Shown: positions 35,916 through 45,873, counted from the stretch's first letter. The stretch: 64,000 nt of DNA from Butyrivibrio sp. (GCA_016291375.1 JAEEXE010000002.1:1-64000); one strand, 5' to 3'. Numbers and translations: made by a program. The notes: generated by a model not told the origin, from the sequence alone.

Positions 35916-37741
35916 TCTCTTTCTCCGGATGCGGTGCTTGCCGCATCGTTGTTTTTATTGTTGTCTTTATTTTGGTCATCCTTATCCGAAGCGTTATCTT
36001 CTTTGTCCTTACCCTCGGACTTATCAGTCTCATCAGACTTGGTGCTCTTACTGCTTCCGGAAGGATCGGTTGCACTCTCTTTACCGGAATCCTGCTTATC
36101 TTTGTCCTTGGGCTCCTCCACCTTCTTGGTTGTAGCAGTAGATGCAGAATCATCCGTTGTTTTGGCGGTGGAAGCATCTGTAGTCTTGCTTGTTGAAGCA
36201 TCCGAAGTCTTATTGGAAGAAGGTGCATCAGTCTTACTTGTAGATGCATCTGCCGGCTTTTCTGTAGATGCCTTTGTTGTTGCTTCGGAAGGCTTGTCCG
36301 ATTTATCCTCGGATTCAGATTCCTCTACTTCCTTCTTAAGATCCGGGAATTTGTAGAATGCATTATCCTCAGTGTCGTCTATGTTTACTCTGTAGCTCTT
36401 TGTCTTATAGCCATCTTTTTTCAGCGTCACTTCATGAGTTCCGGAAATCTTCGCAATACTTGCAGGTGTCATTCCGATGTAGCTTCCGTCAAAGTAAAGC
36501 TCCACATCATCAGGCTCTTCAATATATATCTTATAGCCTTCAATAACTCTGTTCTTCTCTTTTGGCTTATTGCTGTTGGCACTTACTGTGGCAACACTAG
36601 CAGCTGCCGAACTCTTGGGTATCGTAGCAACAGATGCAGAAGATGATGAATTCTTATCCTTTTTGTTTGATGCAAAGTCACTTGCATAGTTTGATGAACC
36701 GCTCTTAGCCGATGCTGATTCTGTATCCTTCTCAAGCTCTATCTGTACAACAGACTTTGCTGTTCCAACTTTAAGATACCTGTTCTGAGTGATATAACCA
36801 TCAGCCATTACCTTAAGACTGTGATATCCGTAGCGAATGGAAACCGGAACATCTGTAAGCTGCTTTTCTCCGTCAACAAATACCTCCGCCTCAGACGGAG
36901 TTATCTCAAATGTAACCAATCCCTCTTTTGGCTTAGATATGGTGATCTCACTGGTGTCTACTACTGTCTCCTGGTTTCTGCTTATGCTGACCTTGGACTG
37001 GTAGTTGGCTCCGTTTCCAAGTATCTGAAGGTTGTACTCGCCCTCAGGTGCGCTCAGCATCATGTTGGGAGATATTTTGTAGATCACTTCATTATCAAGC
37101 TCAAGCCAGGCGCCCACAAGGCTTCTGTCGTCCACGGTATCTGATGAAAGACTCACATATCCGTGTCCGCTTGTGACTACCACGCTATAAACATCATTTC
37201 CAACGCCGTATGCCTTGATCTTATCTGTACCAAGAACGTCTTCTGCAAGCGCAACCTCTCCGTCTGCCATGACAAGAGTTCTGGCATCCATTTTGTAGAG
37301 GTCACCCTTGATCCTTGCGTTCTTGTCAGCTCTTACAAGTTCATGGTCCCTCGTATCTTCAATAGTCCACGCATCCTTGGATAGGACTAAGGATGTGATA
37401 TGCTTGGTGCTCTTTAAAAACTTAACATCAACCACCTGGCCTATCTCCAAAAGTCCGGGAGACAGTGGGTTATCTCTGGTGTCATACATCATGCTTGTAT
37501 TGTCATAATCAAGAGTATATGTCTTTCCCGTCGCATGATTTCTGAATCTGATCTTCTTTTCTTCCAGATTGATGTCTCTTATGGACGCAGTATCTGCGCT
37601 GTCATATTTTCCCAGCATAGAAATGCTGATCTTCTTGGAATTATTCGCATAGACATTGGCTCCCGGCATTCCCTCCGACAATAGGGCAAAAGAAATAAAT
37701 GCCGCCATGGCTGTACTAATTATCCGAAGATGTCTTTTCAT
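35912..37741 (-). CDS. exported PEGA-domain protein with low-complexity tail
   Basis: A 609-residue surface protein. A signal peptide or anchor (IISTAMAAFISFALLSEGMPGA) precedes a region of about 250 residues with beta-rich segments, then two PEGA domains: ITPSEAEVFVDGEKQL...RYGYHSLKVMADGY and IEEPDDVELYFDGSYIG...SGTHEVTLKKDGYKTK. A Ser/Ala linker separates them. The last 130 residues are Ser/Thr/Lys/Asp-rich with repeated DASTSKT. PEGA domains are often on surface-layer or wall-associated proteins. The start at 37741 has AAGGAGAGG and overlaps the end of cca by 26 nt. Function unknown. Confidence 0.82.
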   Translation of the reverse strand: MKRHLRIISTAMAAFISFALLSEGMPGANVYANNSKKISISMLGKYDSADTASIRDINLEEKKIRFRNHATGKTYTLDYDNTSMMYDTRDNPLSPGLLEIGQVVDVKFLKSTKHITSLVLSKDAWTIEDTRDHELVRADKNARIKGDLYKMDARTLVMADGEVALAEDVLGTDKIKAYGVGNDVYSVVVTSGHGYVSLSSDTVDDRSLVGAWLELDNEVIYKISPNMMLSAPEGEYNLQILGNGANYQSKVSISRNQETVVDTSEITISKPKEGLVTFEITPSEAEVFVDGEKQLTDVPVSIRYGYHSLKVMADGYITQNRYLKVGTAKSVVQIELEKDTESASAKSGSSNYASDFASNKKDKNSSSSASVATIPKSSAAASVATVSANSNKPKEKNRVIEGYKIYIEEPDDVELYFDGSYIGMTPASIAKISGTHEVTLKKDGYKTKSYRVNIDDTEDNAFYKFPDLKKEVEESESEDKSDKPSEATTKASTEKPADASTSKTDAPSSNKTSDASTSKTTDASTAKTTDDSASTATTKKVEEPKDKDKQDSGKESATDPSGSSKSTKSDETDKSEGKDKEDNASDKDDQNKDNNKNNDAASTASGERE

Positions 37742-39101
37742 GCTCCTCTCCTTGCTCATGCTCCTTCATGAATACATTCTTTAGGCGCTCCGGCTCTAAT
37801 AAATATTCTTTGGTGTTATGCGAAGGTTCGTCTATGACGTCCTTAAGCATAGCATTCAGTATGTCTCCTATCTGCTTGCCCGGCTTTATACCAAGCCCTA
37901 TAAGCTCCTTACCACCAACGGCAAGTTGCTTAAGTGTAACGCAGTTGTTCTCTTCCATAATTTTATCATAAAGAGTGCGTATCTCACTAATTTCTGCCAA
38001 TTTCTCTTTTTGATAGTAGCTGCTTTGGGCCATGGTATCAGCGTACTTAACGTCAAGTAAAAGCGGGAAATCATCCACCCCTACCCTGTTAATAGCTCGT
38101 CTTACATTCTTTGGTTCCGCAGGGAATCTGTCATCGTGATATTTGATCAGATTGCAGACTCTGTCCATGGTCTCTCTGTCAAATTTAAGTCTTCTGAAAA
38201 TGTCATGGGCCATCTTCATTCCAAGTGCAGCATGTCCATGGAAATGATCGATCCCATTCTGATCGGTTGAGACGGTACGAGGCTTTCCAATATCATGGAG
38301 CAGCATTGTAAGCCTTAATACCTTATCATTCCCGACATATCCAAGAGATTTGACGGTATGGGTCCCTACATCATATATATGGTGCGGATTATTCTGTCCC
38401 GTCTTCATACAAGCATCAAATTCAGGAAGTATTACTCCGGTTATCCCAAGATCATATAAGTCCATGAACTTCTCCGGATGGTCTGATTCAAGAAGTTTAA
38501 TAAGTTCAACCTGAACTCTTTCTGCACTTATCTTGGTAAGGGTCGGAGCCAGCTCTTTGATCGCCGCCTTGGTCTCTTCTTCTATGGAATAATCAAGCTG
38601 CGCCGAAAATCTCACAGCTCTCATTATCCTAAGTGCATCTTCAGAAAAGCGCTCATGAGCATTTCCGACACATCTTATGAGTTTGTTATTAAGATCTTCC
38701 ACCCCTCCGAATTTGTCGATAAGGCCTTCTTCCTCATTATACGCCATGGCGTTTATTGTGAAATCACGCCTTTTCATATCTTCTGTAAGGTTCTTGGTGA
38801 AAGTAACTTCACTTGGATGTCTGCTGTCTTCGTATTTTCCGTCTATACGGTATGTGGTGATCTCATATCCCTCTTTTCCCATCATAACCGTAACTGTTCC
38901 GTGCTCAATACCTGTATCTATGGTTCTTCTAAAAAGCTTCTTGGTGTCCTGCGGAAGGGCGTTAGTTGTTATATCCCAGTCCATGGGCTCTCTTCCAAGG
39001 AGCGCATCTCTTACACATCCACCCACGACATAGGCCTCAAATCCGGCCTCGTGCATCGTGTCCAATATTATTTTTGCATTTTCCGGCATTTTAATAATCA
39101 T
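37716..39101 (-). CDS. cca: CCA tRNA nucleotidyltransferase
   Basis: Adds or repairs the 3' CCA of tRNAs; needed here since neither tRNA gene in the window encodes CCA. The 461-residue protein has the class II head YVVGGCVRDALLG, the metal site MDWDITTNA, a RRDFTINAMAY motif, and a C-terminal HD domain (LLHDIGKP). I start it at MIIKMPENAK: the promoter just upstream puts the transcription start on this codon, and GAAGG immediately ahead is too close to act as a ribosome site. Earlier ATG at 39119 is less likely. Confidence 0.92.
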   Translation of the reverse strand: MIIKMPENAKIILDTMHEAGFEAYVVGGCVRDALLGREPMDWDITTNALPQDTKKLFRRTIDTGIEHGTVTVMMGKEGYEITTYRIDGKYEDSRHPSEVTFTKNLTEDMKRRDFTINAMAYNEEEGLIDKFGGVEDLNNKLIRCVGNAHERFSEDALRIMRAVRFSAQLDYSIEEETKAAIKELAPTLTKISAERVQVELIKLLESDHPEKFMDLYDLGITGVILPEFDACMKTGQNNPHHIYDVGTHTVKSLGYVGNDKVLRLTMLLHDIGKPRTVSTDQNGIDHFHGHAALGMKMAHDIFRRLKFDRETMDRVCNLIKYHDDRFPAEPKNVRRAINRVGVDDFPLLLDVKYADTMAQSSYYQKEKLAEISEIRTLYDKIMEENNCVTLKQLAVGGKELIGLGIKPGKQIGDILNAMLKDVIDEPSHNTKEYLLEPERLKNVFMKEHEQGEEHEKTSSDN

Positions 39102-39107
39102 ACCTTC

Positions 39108-39136
39108 ATAATAGCCCATCCACCGATACTTGTGAA
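39108..39136 (-). promoter_or_regulatory. promoter giving a leaderless cca transcript
   Basis: TTCACA (39131-39136) and TATTAT (39108-39113) are 17 bp apart. The A of the cca ATG (39101) is 7 nt past the -10 element, the usual start distance, so the mRNA would begin at the start codon. Confidence 0.6.
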
Positions 39137-39202
39137 GAATTGTCTAGGAATTTTCTTTCACAGGTTATATACTTAAATATATGAAATTATGAGGGTTAAA
39201 TT

Positions 39203-40924
39203 ATGAAATTCAGAAAAAACACCAGGATTGTCGCGATCCTTTTACTTGCAATATTTTTTCTCGTAATTATGGCGCTTTTGAAGGTCATAGATAACTCATA
39301 CTCCTACAGTTCTTCCCTTGCAAATCTCGAAGACAGATGGACTGTATCTTTAAACGGCGAGACTCTCGCATCCAACGTTAATCTTCACGATGTGGACATT
39401 CCCGTTATTAACAAAGATGATGCACTTGTACTTACAAGAACTATTCCGTATATTTCCGGCAACTCCTGCTGCCTCTATTTTTATTCCAAACACGCAATAG
39501 TAGATGTTTATGTTGGAAAAGATCTTATCTATACCTTCGGTCGTGATATTTACGGCAAATACAAATATTGCCCGGACAGATTTAACAGCGTTTCTTTAAT
39601 AGGCTCACATTCCGGAAACCGCATCAGAGTTGTTTTTCACGGAACAAGAGCTGCATCTTTTTCATCACTTTCTGATTTTATTCTAGGAAGCAGAGTTGAC
39701 GTGCTTTCCTACCATCTTTTGCAAAACTCGGTAAGTATTTTCTCCGGCATCTTCTTGTCTATGCTGGGGCTTATTCTTATCATTATTTCACCTTACATGT
39801 ATATCTACCACGACAGGGAGCTAAGACTTTTCTTTAGCGGTCTTACTTCTTTTCTCCTTGGTACTTTTATCCTCGGACAATTCGGACTTATTGACATGAT
39901 GATCAACAATCCCCATGTCAATAATTTCTGTCAATATGTTTCGTTTATTTGTATTCCCATATCCATAACGGGATATCTTTTCTCTGTATTTCCCAAAAGA
40001 AGCAGGCCAATCTTCCTGGCTATGTTCCTGTTTAACATAGGTTTCTTTATCGTAATCTTCCTTTTGGACCGCGCCAATGCTCTTAAGTTTTCATCAGTAA
40101 CTACTTTTGTACAGGCTTCCGTAATAATTCAGAGTATCATGGCTGTTATCCTCATATACAGAGAGCGAGAACATTTCTTTACTTCGGATGATCACAATAC
40201 TACGTCGGATCTGTTCTTTATACTTGGAATACTTGCTTTTATGCTCTTTGCCATATCTGACATTTTTATTTACGATTATCACAAGTATAAGAGTAACACC
40301 GGCGGGCTTTATATCTATGGTAACGGTTTTACCTTCGGGGCTCTTTTGTTTGTGTCCTGCCTTATTATCAGTTACCTTTTCTACAGTATTTACAACAACA
40401 ACTATACTTCCATGAAAAGACAGATGGTGGATCTTGCGTACACCGATCCACTCACAGGTCTTGCAAACAGAGCAAGGTGCGAGCAGATAATGCAGGTGAT
40501 ATCAAGCGAGCACAGTCTGTACACCATCTTTAGCATTGATCTTAATAAGCTAAAAGTAGTTAATGACACCTACGGCCACCAGGAGGGCGATCGCCTCCTC
40601 ACAGGCTTTTCAACGATTCTGACCAATTGCTTCTGGGACGCCAATCTCATAGGCAGAATGGGCGGTGATGAGTTTATAGTAATTCTCCTGGATGAGCAGG
40701 CTTCTCATTGCACCAAGAGAATTCATGATTTCTACGCTCTTTTATCTGAATGGAACAGGAAAGAGCAGGTGTTCCAATACAGTGCTTCCTACGGATATGC
40801 CTACAGCTACGAGGTTCCAAACAGCTCTGCTCAGGAGGTATATATGCTTGCGGATTCTCGTATGTATGAGATGAAAAAAGAGCATCGACACAATAATGAA
40901 ATGGGGGTGACTTTCAATGCGTAA
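39203..40924 (+). CDS. membrane diguanylate cyclase (7TM sensor + GGDEF), copy 1
   Basis: Makes cyclic di-GMP from two GTP. The 573-residue protein has an N-terminal anchor helix (IVAILLLAIFFLVIMALL), an outside beta-rich domain of about 150 residues, seven membrane helices (about 180-390) and a GGDEF domain with DPLTGLANRARCEQ and GRMGGDEFIVIL. The RxxD inhibitory site ahead of GGDEF is not present. A GAGGG site precedes the ATG. It overlaps the next, related gene by 8 nt, so they form an operon. Confidence 0.9.
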   Translation: MKFRKNTRIVAILLLAIFFLVIMALLKVIDNSYSYSSSLANLEDRWTVSLNGETLASNVNLHDVDIPVINKDDALVLTRTIPYISGNSCCLYFYSKHAIVDVYVGKDLIYTFGRDIYGKYKYCPDRFNSVSLIGSHSGNRIRVVFHGTRAASFSSLSDFILGSRVDVLSYHLLQNSVSIFSGIFLSMLGLILIIISPYMYIYHDRELRLFFSGLTSFLLGTFILGQFGLIDMMINNPHVNNFCQYVSFICIPISITGYLFSVFPKRSRPIFLAMFLFNIGFFIVIFLLDRANALKFSSVTTFVQASVIIQSIMAVILIYREREHFFTSDDHNTTSDLFFILGILAFMLFAISDIFIYDYHKYKSNTGGLYIYGNGFTFGALLFVSCLIISYLFYSIYNNNYTSMKRQMVDLAYTDPLTGLANRARCEQIMQVISSEHSLYTIFSIDLNKLKVVNDTYGHQEGDRLLTGFSTILTNCFWDANLIGRMGGDEFIVILLDEQASHCTKRIHDFYALLSEWNRKEQVFQYSASYGYAYSYEVPNSSAQEVYMLADSRMYEMKKEHRHNNEMGVTFNA

Positions 40925-42620
40925 GACTGCGACTTTTATAAGCATATCAACCCTCTTTATCATAATGCTCTTTTCTGTATTTTTTAGTTTCCTTCGTTTT
41001 GAGAGACACTATCCGATGTATTCTTTGGAAAAAGGTTGGGTAGCAACCTACAGAAACCAGCAGTATCTTAACACTGAGCTTAGTCACTTAAGTGGGCAAA
41101 TCGGAATCTCTTTTTCACGAGGAGATAAGATTACCCTCACGCTCCCAAAGCTCCTTGATACCTGCAATGCACCCTTCCCTTATCTTATTTTTAAGACAGA
41201 ATGCTGCGCCTACGAGGTATTCCTTGACGGAAAGCTTATTGCTTATGAAGGGCTTGACGCCATTGCAGACGGTTCTTTTATCGGAAACGGCTACAATGTT
41301 GTTCCCCTCGATCCTGATTATGCAGACAAAAAGCTTTCAATAAACCTCTATATCACTGAGAACAACACCAAAGCAAATGTTGTAAACATGATGATGGGTG
41401 ATTTTGATGACCTTTACAGAAATCTTCTTTATACGGCAAGTCTTCCGCTCCTTACGGGAATCTTCCTTATTGTTTTCGGTCACATATTCCTGCTCATCTC
41501 TCTTGCGTTCTACATGCGTTATTCGGATGTGCTTAACCAGATTATTTGCTCCATTATCGGTATCCTTTTGGGCGTATGGCTTCTTACAGAGTTTAACTGC
41601 TTTACATTCCTTCTTGATAAGGCGACATCCTCCTTCATAGGCTACTCGGCGCTGTATCTGCTTGTTCCTACCATCTACTCGCTGATCTACAGCCTGCACA
41701 AGCGCTACGACGGACTTGTCCTTACAATAATGGGATACGGATCTTTGTTCTTTAGCTTTTTGTTTATCATACTGCACCTGACGGATAAGGTTCATATACA
41801 TCACTTCCTTATCCCCTATTACCTGCTTGCCCTAATAAGCTTTCTGTTCCTTGCGGTATATGATTTTGTGGACTTTAAGGCTAAGTCCAAGAATCCCACG
41901 ACCCAGATCCTTATGTTTGGATTAACGCTCCTTTCAATAGCGCTTATCCTGACTGCCGGTGTTGACGCAGCAAACCCTGTAATGGACTGTAGGGACAGCA
42001 TACTTATGACTATCGCGATACCTGCCGCCGGACTGTTTTTTGTCATAACTCAGCTCCTTAATCATTTCGTATTTATGACGAGAATTTATGCTCAGAGAAA
42101 AGAGTATGCATCTCTTGCTCAGATTGCCTATGAGGATGCTCTGACTCAGCTTCCAAACAGAGCAAGCTGTGATAAGAAGCTTGCGGAGATTGATAAATCC
42201 GATTCAGATTTCTGCATTGTAAGCCTTGATCTTAATGGTTTAAAAGAAGTCAACGATAATGATGGTCATCCTGCAGGAGATAAGCTTCTTAAGAGCTTCT
42301 CCGGAGCACTTGCCGAGGTATTCAAGGGCCATGGCGAATGCTTTAGAATTGGCGGTGATGAGTTTATGATGATCTCCGAGTCAATCGACAAAGAAACTGT
42401 AGAAAAGCTTTTGCATGATCTGGACATCAAGCTTACTGAACTTGATAAAGAAGATCCGGGCATAAATCACAGTGTATCTCACGGCTTTGCCTTCCGCTCC
42501 GAAGCAGATGCGAGGGACGCTCACACAGTATTCATGTTGGCAGATCAGAGAATGTACAATAACAAAAAAGTTTATTACGCCAGAAAAAGCGCCGGAAAAT
42601 CTATCAGCAATCCGAAGTAA
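40917..42620 (+). CDS. membrane diguanylate cyclase (7TM sensor + GGDEF), copy 2
   Basis: A 567-residue paralogue of the previous protein with the same layout: N-terminal helix, outside domain, seven helices and a GGDEF domain (DALTQLPNRASCDKK, FRIGGDEFMMIS). No RxxD site is visible. GGDEF is intact, so it is probably active. The outside domains of the two copies differ clearly, which suggests different signals. It ends before a bidirectional terminator. Confidence 0.9.
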   Translation: MRKTATFISISTLFIIMLFSVFFSFLRFERHYPMYSLEKGWVATYRNQQYLNTELSHLSGQIGISFSRGDKITLTLPKLLDTCNAPFPYLIFKTECCAYEVFLDGKLIAYEGLDAIADGSFIGNGYNVVPLDPDYADKKLSINLYITENNTKANVVNMMMGDFDDLYRNLLYTASLPLLTGIFLIVFGHIFLLISLAFYMRYSDVLNQIICSIIGILLGVWLLTEFNCFTFLLDKATSSFIGYSALYLLVPTIYSLIYSLHKRYDGLVLTIMGYGSLFFSFLFIILHLTDKVHIHHFLIPYYLLALISFLFLAVYDFVDFKAKSKNPTTQILMFGLTLLSIALILTAGVDAANPVMDCRDSILMTIAIPAAGLFFVITQLLNHFVFMTRIYAQRKEYASLAQIAYEDALTQLPNRASCDKKLAEIDKSDSDFCIVSLDLNGLKEVNDNDGHPAGDKLLKSFSGALAEVFKGHGECFRIGGDEFMMISESIDKETVEKLLHDLDIKLTELDKEDPGINHSVSHGFAFRSEADARDAHTVFMLADQRMYNNKKVYYARKSAGKSISNPK

Positions 42621-42642
42621 CCGGCATGATAATCTTTGAATT

Positions 42643-42686
42643 AAAAAAGTCAGTGTGGAATATGATATTTCCACACTGACTTTTTT
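42643..42686. terminator. bidirectional terminator between the GGDEF genes and proS
   Basis: Perfect 18-bp arms AAAAAAGTCAGTGTGGAA and its complement, flanked by A and T runs. It serves both convergent transcripts. Confidence 0.95.
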
Positions 42687-42704
42687 TACATTTTACTGCT
42701 TGTA

Positions 42705-44138
42705 TTAATATGCTCTTCCCCAGTAAACCATCTTCTTGGCAGGCTTACCACAGATAGGACAAACATCTGAGATGTTCTCCTGCTCAAAAGGCATACAACG
42801 GCTGGTTACGTTGAACTCTTCCTTGATCTTATCCTCACACTCACGGTCTCCGCACCACATAGCCTTTACAAAGCCCTTAGTCTCTTTGAAGTTCTCTGCG
42901 AACTCTTCCTTGTTGTGTGCAACGAATGTGTGATCCTCAAGGTGCTTCTTTGCTCTTGCAAGCATATCATTCTGGATCTGATCAAGAAGCGCTCCTACTT
43001 TAGCTGCTACTTCAGAGATATCGCACTCAATCTTTTCTCTTGTATCTCTTCTTACAAGAACACACTTGCCGGCTTCAAGATCCTTAGGTCCAATCTCTAC
43101 ACGGATCGGAATTCCTCTCATCTCCTGCTCAGCAAACTTAAATCCTGGTGTTCTGTCTGTATCGTCAGTCTTTACTCTGTAATCTGAAAGGCTCTTTGCA
43201 ATATCATATGCTGCATCAAGAACGCCTTCCTTCTTCTGCTGGATAGGAATAACAACAACCTGGATAGGAGCGATCTTAGGAGGTACAACGAGACCTGAAT
43301 TGTCACCGTGAACCATGATCATAGCTCCGATTGTACGTGTTGTAAGTCCCCAGGATGTCTGATTTACATAGTGAAGCTGGTTGTCTTTGCCTGCGTACTG
43401 AATTCCGAATGCCTTGGCAAATCCATCACCGAAATTATGGCTGGTTGCGCTCTGAAGAGCTCTTCCGTCATGCATAAGAGCTTCAACTGTATATGTAGCC
43501 TCTGCTCCTGCAAATTTCTCCTTATCAGTCTTCTGTCCCTTAATTACAGGGATAGCCATATCGTTCTCAAGGAAGTCAGCGTATACGTTAAGCATCTGCT
43601 GTGTACGCTCCTCTGCCTCTTCAAATGTAGCGTGCGCTGTATGTCCTTCCTGCCAGAGGAACTCACGGCTTCTAAGGAAAGGTCTTGTCTCTTTCTCCCA
43701 ACGAACAACGCTGCACCACTGGTTGAGAACCTGAGGAAGATCCTTGTATGAGTGGATCTCTCCCTTGTAGTAGTCGCAGAAAAGAGTCTCTGATGTAGGA
43801 CGAACGCAATATCTCTCAGTGAGAGGTTCCATTCCTCCGTGTGTTACCCACGCAACTTCCGGTGCAAATCCCTCTACGTGATCCTTCTCCTTCTGAAGAA
43901 GTGACTCAGGAATAAACATAGGAAGATATGCATTCTGCACTCCTGTTGCCTTAAATCTGGCATCAAGGTGCTTCTGAATAAGCTCCCAGATTGCGTATCC
44001 GGCGGGTTTAATAACCATGCATCCCTTGATGTTGGAATAGCTTACCAGGTCTGCCTTAATACATACGTCGGTATACCATTGTGTGAAATCCTCATCCATG
44101 GATGTGATCTCTGATACAAGTTTCTTGTTGTCAGCCAT
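42705..44138 (-). CDS. proS: prolyl-tRNA synthetase (eukaryote/archaeal-type)
   Basis: Charges tRNA-Pro. At 477 residues without the bacterial editing insertion, it is the short ProS type. Class II motifs are visible: [18 protein letters not shown] (motif 1 region), [35 protein letters not shown] (motif 2), and [14 protein letters not shown] (motif 3). The C-terminal zinc-like domain is reduced but has [24 protein letters not shown] precedes the ATG. It is controlled by a T-box leader. Confidence 0.96.
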   Translation of the reverse strand: MADNKKLVSEITSMDEDFTQWYTDVCIKADLVSYSNIKGCMVIKPAGYAIWELIQKHLDARFKATGVQNAYLPMFIPESLLQKEKDHVEGFAPEVAWVTHGGMEPLTERYCVRPTSETLFCDYYKGEIHSYKDLPQVLNQWCSVVRWEKETRPFLRSREFLWQEGHTAHATFEEAEERTQQMLNVYADFLENDMAIPVIKGQKTDKEKFAGAEATYTVEALMHDGRALQSATSHNFGDGFAKAFGIQYAGKDNQLHYVNQTSWGLTTRTIGAMIMVHGDNSGLVVPPKIAPIQVVVIPIQQKKEGVLDAAYDIAKSLSDYRVKTDDTDRTPGFKFAEQEMRGIPIRVEIGPKDLEAGKCVLVRRDTREKIECDISEVAAKVGALLDQIQNDMLARAKKHLEDHTFVAHNKEEFAENFKETKGFVKAMWCGDRECEDKIKEEFNVTSRCMPFEQENISDVCPICGKPAKKMVYWGRAY

Positions 44139-44194
44139 GTCTGTTCTCCTTTTTTAGCAATTAAGTGTTTCCGGGAACTTGAGGGATTTTTCGT

Positions 44195-44458
44195 AAAAGA
44201 AAAGAACCTTCAGATCCCATAACAGGGACCGAAGATTCTCGGCGGTACCACCCTATTTAAACCAAGCAGCTTTTGCTGTGGTCTCACTCAATTTAACCCT
44301 TAACGCGGGAAACGCTGCATTTATGCTGTATTTTAAAAAAGCTTTCATGCAGAACTCCAAGGCGGGTTCACTGTTTATTCGTAAGAGCCTCGCACCAACG
44401 GCTCCCTCTCTGAAACGCTCTCGCAGTTACTATTCCTCTTCAACGTCGTATTATTTTA
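44195..44458 (-). promoter_or_regulatory. T-box riboswitch leader of proS
   Basis: Stem I with AGAGAGGGAGCCGTTGGTGC, then the specifier CCC (Pro) at 44364-44366 followed by GCCTTGGAG, and the conserved AGGGTGGTACCGC box (about 44245-44257). The terminator stem GAATCTTC/TGAAGGTTC ends in TTTTCTTTT near 44200. The proline specifier matches the gene. Same codon position as in the ileS leader. Confidence 0.93.
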
Positions 44459-44464
44459 AAAATG

Positions 44465-44493
44465 ATTTTATTAACATTTATGTACCTTGTCAA
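44465..44493 (-). promoter_or_regulatory. promoter of the proS T-box transcript
   Basis: Consensus TTGACA (44488-44493) and TAAAAT (44465-44470) with a 17-bp spacer; start near 44458. Confidence 0.78.
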
Positions 44494-44560
44494 GGGGAGG
44501 TGTTTTTAGCCCCCGCACATAGAAGATATTATAATACCTTTTTTCCTTACATCTTTTCCT

Positions 44561-45721
44561 TTATACTGATACGTCTATCCCTCCGGGAGACATAGGCGCT
44601 GCGCTCATCCCGCCTGCTGCCGCGCCCGGCATTGAGATTATTGGCGTAATGCCGAGCGAATCTTCTTTAAACACAGGTGCAGAACTTCCGGAGATAGCGC
44701 TGCTTACAGCATTTGAAGAACTGTTTTTCTTGGATTCCTCATAGGCGAAAAGCTTTTTAAGATACTCCTTGTCGGCTTCCGCAATGTCTTTAAGCTCTTT
44801 AGTCCGGTGCTTTATCTTGAGCATTTTAAGATCGTCTTCGGACATATTTGGATTCGGAGCATACATGGTCTGCGCAAGATCTGTAAGATCAAGCTCTTCC
44901 ATCATAGCTTCCATCTCTTCCGAGAACTCACTCATAAGCTCTGCCATTGTATCACTTTCAGTTTCTGCAATATCTACAGGGACGTCCTCAATCTGCGGGC
45001 CATCTAAAATAATTTCTGCATAATCCTCACTGCTCATATAATCGTATGAATCTTCAAGAGATTTCGCCTCCGCTACCATCTGCCCGCCATTACAATATTC
45101 ATCCGCTAAATAAGCTTCTTCCGGCTTTCCTTCCGAGGCTTCTTCAGAAAGCTCTTCATTTTCTTCTTTAGCTTCGCTGTCCTCGCTATCATCCCGCTCT
45201 TCTATTTCTTCAAAAGCTCCACCGGCTCCTCTTTCTATCATCTCTTCCTGCTCAAGATGATGGACTTTCTTCTTGGCAACTTTAACCATTGCTTTAGCAT
45301 GATCTATTGCAAGCTGAAGCTCTTCGTCCTCATATTCACCGCCGCCTTTTAGACGGTTTAGCCTCATAACTTCCCGCCTTGCAGCCTGAACTGCCTTTCT
45401 GGCACTTACGCTGTTTTTGCTTCGAATTATCATCGAAGATATCTTTTTGAAATTATACTGGAGTTTCTTTTTCTGAAGGGATGCTGTTTTGGATTTATTT
45501 CTTAAAGCGCGAAGTTTCTCTGCATAGCACATACTCTGGTCGGCTACGCTCTTTTCTCTCTCCGCTTTTCTCATCTCGTATTCCTTTTTAGCAAGGGATT
45601 CTTCAGACTCAGGCTCAAGCTTAGACTTAAGCCTCCTGCCAATCTGTGCATGATCAGACACAGCATCGTTATATACAAATTTATTAAATGAATTTTGATC
45701 GTTTAAGATTTCGATAGACAT
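44561..45721 (-). CDS. unrecognised coiled-coil protein
   Basis: A 386-residue protein I cannot assign. It has no signal peptide or membrane helix. Residues about 35-110 and 130-170 are basic, Lys/Arg/Glu-rich and helical (AKKEYEMRKAEREKSVADQ; DHAKAMVKVAKKKVHHLEQ). A strongly acidic stretch (about 180-290) follows, then a second helix with KIKHRTKELKDIAEADKEYL, and a Gly/Ala/Pro/Met-rich tail. The start MSIEILND is chosen because AAGGAGG lies seven bases upstream. It is a single gene between the proS leader and the structured-RNA locus. Confidence 0.75.
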   Translation of the reverse strand: MSIEILNDQNSFNKFVYNDAVSDHAQIGRRLKSKLEPESEESLAKKEYEMRKAEREKSVADQSMCYAEKLRALRNKSKTASLQKKKLQYNFKKISSMIIRSKNSVSARKAVQAARREVMRLNRLKGGGEYEDEELQLAIDHAKAMVKVAKKKVHHLEQEEMIERGAGGAFEEIEERDDSEDSEAKEENEELSEEASEGKPEEAYLADEYCNGGQMVAEAKSLEDSYDYMSSEDYAEIILDGPQIEDVPVDIAETESDTMAELMSEFSEEMEAMMEELDLTDLAQTMYAPNPNMSEDDLKMLKIKHRTKELKDIAEADKEYLKKLFAYEESKKNSSSNAVSSAISGSSAPVFKEDSLGITPIISMPGAAAGGMSAAPMSPGGIDVSV

Positions 45722-45873
45722 GTGCATCCTCCTTGACGCATTTAGCAAATCCATTTAAATCATTCAATACTATCTCATTTTGTATATCGGATAAATTCTT
45801 TATAAATTTATAATTTCAAGAATGTTTTTAGTTATTCTCTTTTCTTTTTGATAACAATTACCGAAAAGACACA
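45722..45873. other. AT-rich intergenic region
   Basis: About 150 bp of AT-rich sequence between the coiled-coil gene and the structured element. TATAAT occurs at 45809-45814 on the plus strand, but without a well placed -35. No ORF is supported. It must hold the minus-strand promoter of the coiled-coil gene. Confidence 0.35.

Noticed and set aside
36180-36300. Repeated DNA coding for DASTSKT as a possible minisatellite or CRISPR-like repeat
   Set aside because: It is explained by the repetitive protein tail, with irregular spacing.
35905-36360. Long frames on both strands in the PEGA tail (up to 140 codons)
   Set aside because: They mirror the low-complexity Ser/Thr/Asp sequence in other frames and have no ribosome sites.
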